DNA of 8,797 nucleotides from Thiohalobacter sp. (GTDB lineage: Bacteria > Pseudomonadota > Gammaproteobacteria > DSM-19610), in assembly GCA_027080445.1 (NCBI GenBank), contig JALWRY010000062.1, forward strand, positions 1 to 8,797, given 5' to 3'. How positions within the stretch are numbered: the stretch's first letter is position 1; each line of letters begins with the position of its first letter. Shown here piece after piece: positions 1-5,473 of the stretch. The notes under the pieces were generated by a model. It was not told where the DNA came from. It saw only the letters and a program-made list of their open reading frames with translations, and made no database searches. A program made the translations under genes and the position numbers.

Positions 1-1
1 A

Positions 2-106
2 CAGTACCGGGAACGTGCGACCCGGAACCTGAAAAAAAGGGCGGCTGCACTCGGCTTCCAACTCATTCCAGAGCCGACGAATGACCTCCAACAATCAATG
101 TGTTAG
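2..106 (+). CDS. 3' end of a truncated gene, possibly a transposase C-terminus
   Basis: This frame is open from the left edge and stops with TAG at 104-106, giving 34 visible residues. They start QYRERATRNLKKRAAALG and end in a polar tail LQQSMC. The stretch is a basic amphipathic helix of the pattern LxxxAxxLGFxLIP. From memory this resembles the C-terminal tail of some insertion-sequence transposases, but that is an impression and not a domain match. The other two plus frames stop by about position 90 or earlier and look less protein-like. No start, catalytic residue or terminal repeat is visible, so product and family stay open. It faces the glycosyltransferase gene tail to tail, with the inverted repeat at 122-185 between them. 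Confidence 0.35.
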   Translation, partial: QYRERATRNLKKRAAALGFQLIPEPTNDLQQSMC

Positions 107-121
107 GTTTAAGTTCTTCAA

Positions 122-185
122 GAGCGAAGCGCGGCAATCTCTTTGGGTATGGTGCCAGGCTGTGGGAGATTGCCGCGCTTCGCTC
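122..185. repeat. Perfect 20-bp inverted repeat between convergent genes
   Basis: The arms at 122-141 and 166-185 are exact reverse complements (GAGCGAAGCGCGG then CAATCTC on the left), separated by 24 nt. Transcribed from either strand it would form a strong 20-bp stem. It lies between the partial gene ending at 106 and the glycosyltransferase ending at 225, so it could stop transcription from both sides. It lacks the T-run of a classical intrinsic terminator and its loop is long. The right arm continues into CGCAATGACG. From memory, similar motifs occur as dispersed intergenic repeats in other bacterial genomes, so a repeat family or a small non-autonomous mobile element is the main alternative. 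Confidence 0.7.
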
Positions 186-224
186 GCAATGACGGATTAA
201 TCAGAGTTGCCCAAGGTGCTCATC

Positions 225-1124
225 TCAACGACTGCTCCGGCCTGTGCGTGACCTGAAGTGTTTGTACACACGCGCGGCGAAAAAAAACGGCGACAGACTG
301 ACGACGATCATCTCAGCGGGGCGCATCAGCTTCGAGAGCAGCAACTCCCGGTGCCGGGAATGGGTGACCAGATGTTTCAGCTTGCGTTGGGATTTTTCCT
401 TGGGCCTGAAATTGAAATTGTCGCTCTTGCTCACACTCTGGGTCGCGATCATCGGGAATATGGCGTAGGCGCCAGGTAACTCCGCATAGGCGGAATCGAG
501 CGCCTTGCCGACCAGCCGAAGTTTTTTGATGCCGGGCGTGCCCCAGGGGTGATCATGCAACCAGCGCGTCAGGCGTGGACTGACGATATAGGCGTGTGCG
601 CAGGCGGAACCTGTACGTAGCACATTGTGTTTTACCGGGTAGGCCCACACCGGCCAGTGGCCGAGGAAGAACAGCATCCAGTCAGGCGGCAGACCGGCGA
701 CAGCGCGGCGGATCGAGCGGAGTTTCGAGGGCCGCAGGTTGCTGCTGAACAAAACGTCGTCTTCCATGATCAGGGTTTTTTCATGACCGCGCTGGCGTGC
801 GTCTTCACAGACAGCACGGTGGGATTCCCAGCTGCCGATAATGCCCTTGACCGGGTGCTTCAACGGGCGATAGAACATCACGTGCTGGCACAGGCCGACA
901 CGGTGGAATTCCGCCGCGACGTTGGTGGCGCGGTCTTCCCGGCTTTTCAGCGAGATGCAATAGGCGCCATCAAGAAATGACCAGTCCAGCGCCTGTCCTT
1001 CCGGGACTGAACCCGTGCAATACGGGCAGGACGGGTCCGGCGGGCAGGGGTGAAATACCGCTGTTTCGGTATCGTTTGTGTCTTCGGCGCCGGGCATCGG
1101 GGTGTTTTCAGCCACAAGATCCAT
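225..1124 (-). CDS. Glycosyltransferase family 25 protein (LPS sugar transferase-like)
   Basis: The predicted protein has 299 residues. Family 25 features appear in order: the N-terminal strand YCISLKSREDR (55-65), GSWESHRAV (97-105) before a helix, the acidic metal/nucleotide-sugar motif MEDDVLF (120-126), LFFLG (141-145), AYIVSPRLTRWL (178-189), ALDSAY (188-193) and FPMIATQSVSKSDN (203-216). Members of this family add sugars, often galactose, to lipooligosaccharide or LPS at the inner-membrane cytoplasmic face; donor and acceptor cannot be read here. The 36 residues before the first motif blocks hold a Cys cluster (C27, C33, C36), and the C-terminus is basic with a hydrophobic patch (SLSPFFFAARVY). 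The frame stays open upstream to a TTG at 1355, but that stretch runs over a palindrome and the divergent promoter. I therefore chose the ATG at 1124, although no good Shine-Dalgarno precedes it; an ATG at 1097 is also possible. Confidence 0.85.
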   Translation of the reverse strand: MDLVAENTPMPGAEDTNDTETAVFHPCPPDPSCPYCTGSVPEGQALDWSFLDGAYCISLKSREDRATNVAAEFHRVGLCQHVMFYRPLKHPVKGIIGSWESHRAVCEDARQRGHEKTLIMEDDVLFSSNLRPSKLRSIRRAVAGLPPDWMLFFLGHWPVWAYPVKHNVLRTGSACAHAYIVSPRLTRWLHDHPWGTPGIKKLRLVGKALDSAYAELPGAYAIFPMIATQSVSKSDNFNFRPKEKSQRKLKHLVTHSRHRELLLSKLMRPAEMIVVSLSPFFFAARVYKHFRSRTGRSSR

Positions 1125-1211
1125 CCTGTCATGGTGGTTAACGGGGTATTGCGCTTCCGGAACCGGGTGCTGTGTCCGGTCTGGGAGCTTCTCTGCACAG
1201 GCAGGCGCGTA

Positions 1212-1228
1212 GTGTAAGTGATTTACAC
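1212..1228. promoter_or_regulatory. Candidate operator dyad GTGTAA-N5-TTACAC
   Basis: GTGTAA (1212-1217) and TTACAC (1223-1228) are exact inverted half-sites with 5 nt between them, about 90 bp upstream of the glycosyltransferase ATG. The size and spacing suit a helix-turn-helix dimer, and the minus strand reads TACACT there, a weak -10-like hexamer without a convincing -35. A six-base dyad can occur by chance, so this is tentative, and no regulator family is assigned. Confidence 0.25.
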
Positions 1229-1290
1229 ATTCAAGACAGCCGCTGCTGACACTGCCTGCACGGCCAGCGAGGCGTATGCTGTCACCAGCG

Positions 1291-1308
1291 TCCCGGCGCA
1301 GGCCGGGA
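1291..1308. repeat. REP-like palindrome TCCCGGC-gcag-GCCGGGA
   Basis: Two perfect 7-bp arms (1291-1297 and 1302-1308) flank a 4-nt loop, followed by TCCGGCATT. The core resembles the short 'CCCGGC..GCCGGG' intergenic repeats common in proteobacteria. Only one copy is in the window, so membership of a repeat family is inferred. It lies about 20 bp upstream of the hydroxylase promoter. Its translation in the minus frame (MPDPGLRRDAG) is what makes the glycosyltransferase frame look falsely longer. Confidence 0.5.
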
Positions 1309-1328
1309 TCCGGCATTTCCAATAGAGT

Positions 1329-1356
1329 TTGCCAGCGATACCGCTTTGCGTACAAT
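1329..1356 (+). promoter_or_regulatory. Sigma70-type promoter for the hydroxylase-transporter operon
   Basis: TTGCCA (1329-1334) and TACAAT (1351-1356) each match the consensus at five of six bases and are 16 bp apart. Transcription would start near 1363, giving a leader of about 60 nt before the hydroxylase ATG. This is one of the two best promoter matches I found by eye in the window. Confidence 0.55.
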
Positions 1357-1422
1357 CACGGCTGCCCCGTAAGGAAACTTTTACAATGGATCCGTGGTCT
1401 CCGTACCATGTGCCCCGCATAA

Positions 1423-2205
1423 ATGGCCCAACGTATGAATATCATCGATCGGTTTCGCCAGGCCCGGCGCAAGAAGGTAAAACGCGCAGGAAAGCTGCTG
1501 TTACGCCGGTTAAGCCGGTTTTTTGCAAACCAGTCACTGATTGGTGACAAGCCTGTATTCGACAAGACGGTATTCCCCTGGACCGCTGATTTTGAAGCGA
1601 ACTGGCAGGCCATCCGCGCCGAGCTTGACGAGGTGCTGAAAACGCCCGAGGCGCTGCCGGCCTTTCACGAGGTTTCACGTTACCAGAAAAGAATCTCGAC
1701 CGGCGATAACTGGAAGACGTTTATTCTCTATGGCTTCGGTATCCGTATCGAGGAGAATTGCAGGCGTTGTCCCGAAACCACGCGCTTGCTTGAGCGTCTG
1801 CCGAACCTGCAAAACGCCTGGTTTTCGATTCTTTCCCCGCGTTATCACATACCCCCGCACAAGGGGCCGACCAACGGCATTATCCGTATCCACCTGGGCC
1901 TGATTATCCCGCGCGACCGTGAAAATTGCCGTATCCGCGTGGATGATACGATACTGCACTGGGACGAGGGGAAATGTATTGTCTTCGATGATTTCTATGA
2001 ACACGAAGTCTGGAACGATACCGACGATGTGCGCGTGGTGCTGTTTTTCGATGTGGATCGCCCCATGCGACCGGTAGGAAAGTTTGTAAACCGCTTCATG
2101 ATTGCCTGCATGAAACGTACGGCCTATGTCAAAGACTCCCTTTCGAGCATGAAAAAATGGGAAGCGGACCGGGCGGAGGAACGCAGGACGGGTACAGGGC
2201 CATAG
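1423..2205 (+). CDS. Aspartyl/asparaginyl beta-hydroxylase family dioxygenase (LpxO/AspH-like)
   Basis: The 260-residue protein carries the hallmarks of the Fe(II)/2-oxoglutarate AspH/LpxO family: HKGPTNG (146-152) followed by RIHLGL (155-160), and FDDFYEHEVWN (188-198), then RVVLFFD (204-210). By analogy with mammalian AspH, H146 and H194 would bind iron, and H157 and R204 would contact 2-oxoglutarate. LpxO members hydroxylate a lipid A acyl chain at the inner membrane; other members modify protein side chains. I see no clear N-terminal membrane helix, only a strongly basic segment (residues 10-32), which could bind membrane lipids. The substrate is therefore uncertain, although an LpxL/LpxM-like acyltransferase lies 2.3 kb downstream. 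The start follows directly after TAA, so ATG 1423 is the earliest possible; ATG 1435 is an alternative. Neither has a good ribosome site. It shares a likely operon with the transporter. Confidence 0.85.
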   Translation: MAQRMNIIDRFRQARRKKVKRAGKLLLRRLSRFFANQSLIGDKPVFDKTVFPWTADFEANWQAIRAELDEVLKTPEALPAFHEVSRYQKRISTGDNWKTFILYGFGIRIEENCRRCPETTRLLERLPNLQNAWFSILSPRYHIPPHKGPTNGIIRIHLGLIIPRDRENCRIRVDDTILHWDEGKCIVFDDFYEHEVWNDTDDVRVVLFFDVDRPMRPVGKFVNRFMIACMKRTAYVKDSLSSMKKWEADRAEERRTGTGP

Positions 2206-2215
2206 CGGCCTGTTC

Positions 2216-3634
2216 ATGATACCGGGACGCTACAGTCTCTGGTTTGGCCCACTGGCTTTTATCGTCATCGGGCTGTTGCCGGCTTCAGAAGGCCTTTCCC
2301 CGCAGGCGCAATGGCTGGCCGGCGTAACCGTGTGGATGGCGGCCTGGTGGATCAGCGAAGCCGTTCCCATCCCCGCTACGGCGTTACTGCCGATTGTGCT
2401 GTTTCCCCTGCTTGGTATTATGCCCGCCGGCAAGGTGACGCTGTCATATGCGCATCACCTGGTATTCCTGTTTATCGGCGGTTTCATGATCGCCGTAACC
2501 CTGGAACGTTGGGCGTTGCACCGGCGTATCGCACTGCACGTGATTCGTCGCAGTGGAGGCGGTGCGCCAGGCCTGGTGCTGGGGTTTATGCTGGCGACCG
2601 CACTGCTGTCGATGTGGATCAGCAATACCGCCGCCACCATGATGATGGTCACCATCGGGCTGGCCGTGCTCAGCCAGCTGATTCCTGCCGAGGAATTCGG
2701 CGAGCACCCGCTTGGCACGGCGCTCATGCTGGGCATCGCCTATTCGGCCAGCATCGGCGGCATATCCACGCTGATTGGTACGCCACCCAACGCGATACTC
2801 GCCGGGGTGCTGGAACAGAATTACGGGATTGAAATCAGTTTCACGAGCTGGATGCTGTTTGCCCTGCCATTGTCCGCCGTGATGTTGTGGTTGACCTGGT
2901 GGTACCTCACACACATGGCGTTTCCACTACGCACAATGGCGCTGCCGGATGCCCGGCGCGAACTGTCCCGGCAACTGGAACAACTTGGCAGAATGACGAC
3001 GCCGGAACGGCGTGTAGCCACGGTGTTTGCCACGGTGGCATTACTGTGGATTCTACGTGGGGTGCTTGACTGGGCACCGCTGGCGTTAGTCAAGGATTCG
3101 ACCATTGCCATCGGTGGGGCGCTGGTCCTGTTTGCCTTGCCTGCGGGTGGTGGTCATCCTGGTGCATTGCTGGACTGGAAAACCGCGGTACGGATTCCCT
3201 GGGACATCATTATCCTGTTCGGTGGCGGTTTTGCACTGGCAGCCGGATTCGGTGAAACCGGGCTGACCGTGTGGCTGGCCAAGCAGTTACATAGCCTGCA
3301 CGGTGCACCGGTCCCCGCCGTGTTGCTGGCGGTTGGACTGCTGGTGATTTTCCTGACCGAGGTAACCTCGAACACTGCCACGGCATCACTCACCTTGCCA
3401 GTGCTGGGCGCTCTCGGGCTGGCCATTGGCATGTCGCCGCTGCTGCTGATGACAAGCGCTGCACTGTGCGCCTCGTTTGCCTTTATGCTGCCGGTCGCCA
3501 CCCCGCCCAACGCCATTGTTTTCGGCAGTCATTGCATCCGTATTTCACAGATGATGCGTGCCGGGCTCTGGCTCAACCTGGTGGGTGTGCTATTGATCAC
3601 CCTGCTGGTGTATTTCCGCGGCCAGGCCCTGTAA
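2216..3634 (+). CDS. DASS/SLC13 family anion (dicarboxylate-type) transporter
   Basis: The protein is 472 residues long and strongly hydrophobic, the usual size for divalent anion:sodium symporters. It has the inverted-repeat signature of the family: SNT at 136-138 and 385-387, each in a helical hairpin (MWISNTAAT and EVTSNTATA), and each followed by PPNAI (190-194 and 430-434, in GTPPNAI and ATPPNAI). In characterised members such as VcINDY these SNT motifs form the substrate and sodium sites, and the protein works as an elevator-type dimer in the inner membrane. Substrates in the family include succinate, malate, citrate and sulfate; the sequence does not decide. The N-terminal residues EAVPIPATALLPIVLFPLLGI are also typical. 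It starts 10 bp after the hydroxylase stop with no strong Shine-Dalgarno, suggesting translational coupling. Its stop is 2 bp from that of the convergent small membrane gene. Confidence 0.92.
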   Translation: MIPGRYSLWFGPLAFIVIGLLPASEGLSPQAQWLAGVTVWMAAWWISEAVPIPATALLPIVLFPLLGIMPAGKVTLSYAHHLVFLFIGGFMIAVTLERWALHRRIALHVIRRSGGGAPGLVLGFMLATALLSMWISNTAATMMMVTIGLAVLSQLIPAEEFGEHPLGTALMLGIAYSASIGGISTLIGTPPNAILAGVLEQNYGIEISFTSWMLFALPLSAVMLWLTWWYLTHMAFPLRTMALPDARRELSRQLEQLGRMTTPERRVATVFATVALLWILRGVLDWAPLALVKDSTIAIGGALVLFALPAGGGHPGALLDWKTAVRIPWDIIILFGGGFALAAGFGETGLTVWLAKQLHSLHGAPVPAVLLAVGLLVIFLTEVTSNTATASLTLPVLGALGLAIGMSPLLLMTSAALCASFAFMLPVATPPNAIVFGSHCIRISQMMRAGLWLNLVGVLLITLLVYFRGQAL

Positions 3635-3636
3635 GT

Positions 3637-3978
3637 TCAACGGGCATACCCCAGCCCCAGCAGCGCCAGTCCCGCCAGCGCGATCACGGCGTGAATACCA
3701 ACCACCACCATGGGCTGCGGCCTGTCGGCATCGTGCAGGGCAAGTAACACCAGGCCGCCGCTCAGGGCCAGGGCGAACAGCAGGGCGGCAGAGTTATAGA
3801 GCATGTTGGTGGGGCCGCGGAATATCTGTATACCCAGCAGGATAAACGCCAGTATCGCAACGCCGGCATGGCCCAGGCCGGGCTTCAGGTAACTCCGCTG
3901 GTGACGCGCGCCCATCACCGCAAGCATCAGCCCCATCGCGGCTGCCAGTGTAAATAACAGAATGGCGGACAAAATCAT
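3637..3978 (-). CDS. Small four-helix membrane protein of unknown function
   Basis: The protein has 113 residues, nearly all in four predicted membrane helices (about 1-22, 33-52, 59-81 and 90-111). Short polar links hold ARHQRSYLKP, RGPTNM and HDADRPQP. I do not recognise a family. H37 (in GHAGV) lies in helix 2 and H96 (in GIHAV) lies in helix 4; His pairs in such small helical bundles sometimes bind heme or metal, but this is speculation. The start at ATG 3978 is preceded by AAGGGG with 8 nt spacing, which is a good ribosome site and better than the in-frame ATG at 4005. It is divergent from the CDGSH gene, with an 80-bp spacer, and converges on the transporter with 2 bp between stops and no hairpin. 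Confidence 0.7.
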   Translation of the reverse strand: MILSAILLFTLAAAMGLMLAVMGARHQRSYLKPGLGHAGVAILAFILLGIQIFRGPTNMLYNSAALLFALALSGGLVLLALHDADRPQPMVVVGIHAVIALAGLALLGLGYAR

Positions 3979-4011
3979 ACCGGTTTCCCCTTTATGGCAG
4001 AACACAATGTT

Positions 4012-4019
4012 GCTATGTT
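4012..4019 (+). promoter_or_regulatory. Weak extended -10 upstream of the CDGSH gene
   Basis: The sequence TGCTATGTT (TG at 4012-4013 plus the next base, then a TATGTT hexamer at 4014-4019) matches an extended -10 with four of six consensus bases. The base at the -35 distance is poor (TTTATG). It would start transcription near 4026, about 33 nt before the CDGSH ATG. This is the only candidate I see in the 80-bp divergent spacer and it is weak. Confidence 0.25.
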
Positions 4020-4058
4020 ACCAGCAATCAGGCAAAAGACTGGCAGGGGGACGTTGTC

Positions 4059-4466
4059 ATGGCGAACAGGATCAAGGTGCGGGTGGATGGCCCGTTATTA
4101 TGTACCGGCGATATCGAGGTGCAGGACGGGGATGGCAAGGTACTGGAAAAATCCGACGATGTGGCCCTGTGCCGCTGTGGACAATCACACAACAAACCGT
4201 TCTGTGACGGTTCGCACCGTGACGCGGGTTTCCGTGACGACGGCTGTTTCACCGATGACAAGGGCGAGCCGCTGGAGGGTGATGGACCACTGGTGATCAC
4301 AGTGCGTGACAATGCCATGTTGATCGCGAAGGGGCCGGTGACGATCAGCAGTGCGGATGGCCATTGTACGACCACGCGCAACAAGGTGGCCCTGTGCCGT
4401 TGCGGCGAGTCGGCCAACAAGCCATTCTGTGATGCCAGCCATAAACGTTGCGGTTTCAGCGCCTGA
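4059..4466 (+). CDS. Tandem CDGSH-type iron-sulfur protein
   Basis: The 135-residue protein has two CDGSH motifs. The first is CRCGQSHNKPFCDGSH (ligands C38, C40, C49, H53) and the second CRCGESANKPFCDASH (C113, C115, C124, H128), each followed by a basic-Gly-Phe segment. In this family each motif binds a [2Fe-2S] cluster through three Cys and one His, and acts in electron or cluster transfer (mitoNEET, Miner2/CISD3). The two motifs are 75 residues apart, longer than the spacing I recall for the short tandem CISD3 type. Each is preceded by a related GDGPL/VDGPL segment, so the gene looks like an internal duplication of a whole unit. The protein has no signal or membrane segment and should be cytoplasmic. 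GCAGGGGG lies about 8 nt before the ATG and is a strong ribosome site. Its stop is 4 bp from the convergent acyltransferase stop. The in vivo partner is not evident. Confidence 0.88.
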   Translation: MANRIKVRVDGPLLCTGDIEVQDGDGKVLEKSDDVALCRCGQSHNKPFCDGSHRDAGFRDDGCFTDDKGEPLEGDGPLVITVRDNAMLIAKGPVTISSADGHCTTTRNKVALCRCGESANKPFCDASHKRCGFSA

Positions 4467-4470
4467 GTAA

Positions 4471-5376
4471 TCAGTGCCCGTCGGTCTCCGAGGCACGTTT
4501 CCGGTACTTCCAGCGTTTGTACATCCACAGCCAGTCTTCGGGGTGTTCGATTACCTGTTGTTCAATGGTCTGTATATAGCGTTCCATCAGCCCGCCTTCC
4601 GGCAAGGACCAGGGCGGTTCACCCAGGCGTTCGAAGCGCACCCGGTAATAGCCACGCCTGACCCGGCTTACATGGGTGAATACCAGTGGCATATCCAGCA
4701 GCCTCGCCAGTTTTTCGATACCGGGATAGAACGCCGTGTCCTGGTTGAGAAAAGTCGCCCAGTATTTTTCCTCGTGCGGTTGCGGGCCCTGGTCGGCGAG
4801 TACGGCGACAATGCTGCGTGCGTGGGTGAAGCGCACCAGTCGTGGCAGCGCGTGGCGTGCCGAAATCATCTGCCCGCCGAAACGTTCGCGGGTCCGGTTC
4901 AGCATGGTTTCGATGCCGGGATGATTGAGTGGTTTGTACAGCGTTGCCAGTGGCGCCGACATGCACAGCGAGCTGGCCATCTCAAGCCACTCCCAGTTGC
5001 CCTGGTGGGCGGCGACGGCCAGCACCTTGCCGTGCTTGTCGAGTAGCCGGTCGAGCAGTTCCGGGTTGTCGAACTGCACGCGGCGTCGCAGTTCGGTTTC
5101 CGGCATACGCCGGGCGTGAATCGTTTCGAACAGGACATGCAGGGCATTGCGCCAGGATTTCGCGGCGATGCGTTCGCGTTGCTGTGCCGGCATGGCGGGG
5201 AAGGCGCGTTGCAGGTTGCCGGTCGTCAGTCGGCGTTCCTGGCGAAAGACGTAATAGAGGAGCAGGAACAGTACGTCAGCTATCCCGTAGAGTAGCGGTA
5301 ATGGCAGCCAGGCCATGCCCCGAATCAACAGGACAAGTGCGCGTTCACCAGGTTTTGCGGAGTGTTTCCCGGACAT
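4471..5376 (-). CDS. Lipid A biosynthesis acyltransferase family protein (LpxL/LpxM-like)
   Basis: The 301-residue protein belongs to the Kdo-dependent secondary acyltransferase (HtrB/MsbB) family. It has an N-terminal membrane helix (about 22-43), a short NLQRAFP segment (54-60), the catalytic HX4E motif AHQGNWE (H124, E129), YKPLNHP (147-153), NRTRERFGG (150s), LADQGP (193-198), and the C-terminal signature HPEDWLWMYKRWKYR (278-292). These enzymes transfer acyl chains from acyl-ACP to lipid A precursors at the cytoplasmic face of the inner membrane. Paralogues in other bacteria transfer acyl groups to other lipids, so the lipid A role is probable but not proved. The start at ATG 5376 has no Shine-Dalgarno; an extended -10 ends 8 nt upstream, predicting a leaderless mRNA. 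The next in-frame ATG is at 5316 (residue 21, before LPLPLLYG), which would still keep the helix. Confidence 0.88.
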   Translation of the reverse strand: MSGKHSAKPGERALVLLIRGMAWLPLPLLYGIADVLFLLLYYVFRQERRLTTGNLQRAFPAMPAQQRERIAAKSWRNALHVLFETIHARRMPETELRRRVQFDNPELLDRLLDKHGKVLAVAAHQGNWEWLEMASSLCMSAPLATLYKPLNHPGIETMLNRTRERFGGQMISARHALPRLVRFTHARSIVAVLADQGPQPHEEKYWATFLNQDTAFYPGIEKLARLLDMPLVFTHVSRVRRGYYRVRFERLGEPPWSLPEGGLMERYIQTIEQQVIEHPEDWLWMYKRWKYRKRASETDGH

Positions 5377-5384
5377 GGGGGCTG

Positions 5385-5393
5385 ATTATGACA
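5385..5393 (-). promoter_or_regulatory. Extended -10 promoter of the acyltransferase gene
   Basis: On the minus strand the sequence reads TGTCATAAT: the TG of an extended -10 and a CATAAT hexamer matching the consensus at five of six bases. Its last base lies 8 nt before the ATG at 5376, so transcription would start about 2 nt upstream of the start codon. No good -35 exists, as is common for extended -10 promoters. The region between it and the ATG is C-rich (CAGCCCCC), with no ribosome site. Confidence 0.45.
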
Positions 5394-5436
5394 CGCTTTG
5401 CCGGGTAATAAGCGCTGAAACCTGAACGTATGTCCA

Positions 5437-5465
5437 TTGGGGTGGCTGGCTGACAGGACTATAAT
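5437..5465 (+). promoter_or_regulatory. Sigma70 promoter predicting a leaderless mRNA for the secreted protein
   Basis: TTGGGG (5437-5442) and a perfect TATAAT (5460-5465) are 17 bp apart, the optimal spacing. The TATAAT ends 8 nt before the ATG at 5474, so transcription should begin at about 5472, leaving essentially no 5' leader. The 8 nt between them are CCGGCCCC, with no Shine-Dalgarno. The architecture mirrors that of the divergent acyltransferase promoter. Confidence 0.6.
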
Positions 5466-5473
5466 CCGGCCCC

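Larger units (their letters stand above)
1125..1422. other. Divergent intergenic spacer (298 bp)
   Basis: This gene-free stretch separates the minus-strand glycosyltransferase from the plus-strand hydroxylase. It holds a short dyad (1212-1228), a REP-like palindrome (1291-1308), a sigma70-type promoter for the hydroxylase (1329-1356), and a purine-rich Shine-Dalgarno-like AAGGAA (1371-1376) placed 9 nt before an ATG at 1386. The ATG at 1386 opens a 53-codon frame that is out of register with the hydroxylase and shows no recognisable protein. A TAA at 1420-1422 directly before the hydroxylase ATG blocks any upstream extension of that gene. Confidence 0.7.

Noticed and set aside
1125..1355. N-terminal extension of the glycosyltransferase by 77 residues from a TTG codon
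   Set aside because: The extra stretch reads across the divergent promoter, a REP-like palindrome and a dyad, and it resembles no part of a family 25 enzyme.
1386..1547. 53-codon ORF as a real gene
   Set aside because: It has a ribosome-site-like motif, but its sequence shows no protein-like pattern and mostly overlaps the well-supported hydroxylase gene. It is kept only as a finding.
1675..2217. Minus-strand ORF opposite the hydroxylase
   Set aside because: Shadow frame over a gene with conserved catalytic motifs on the plus strand.
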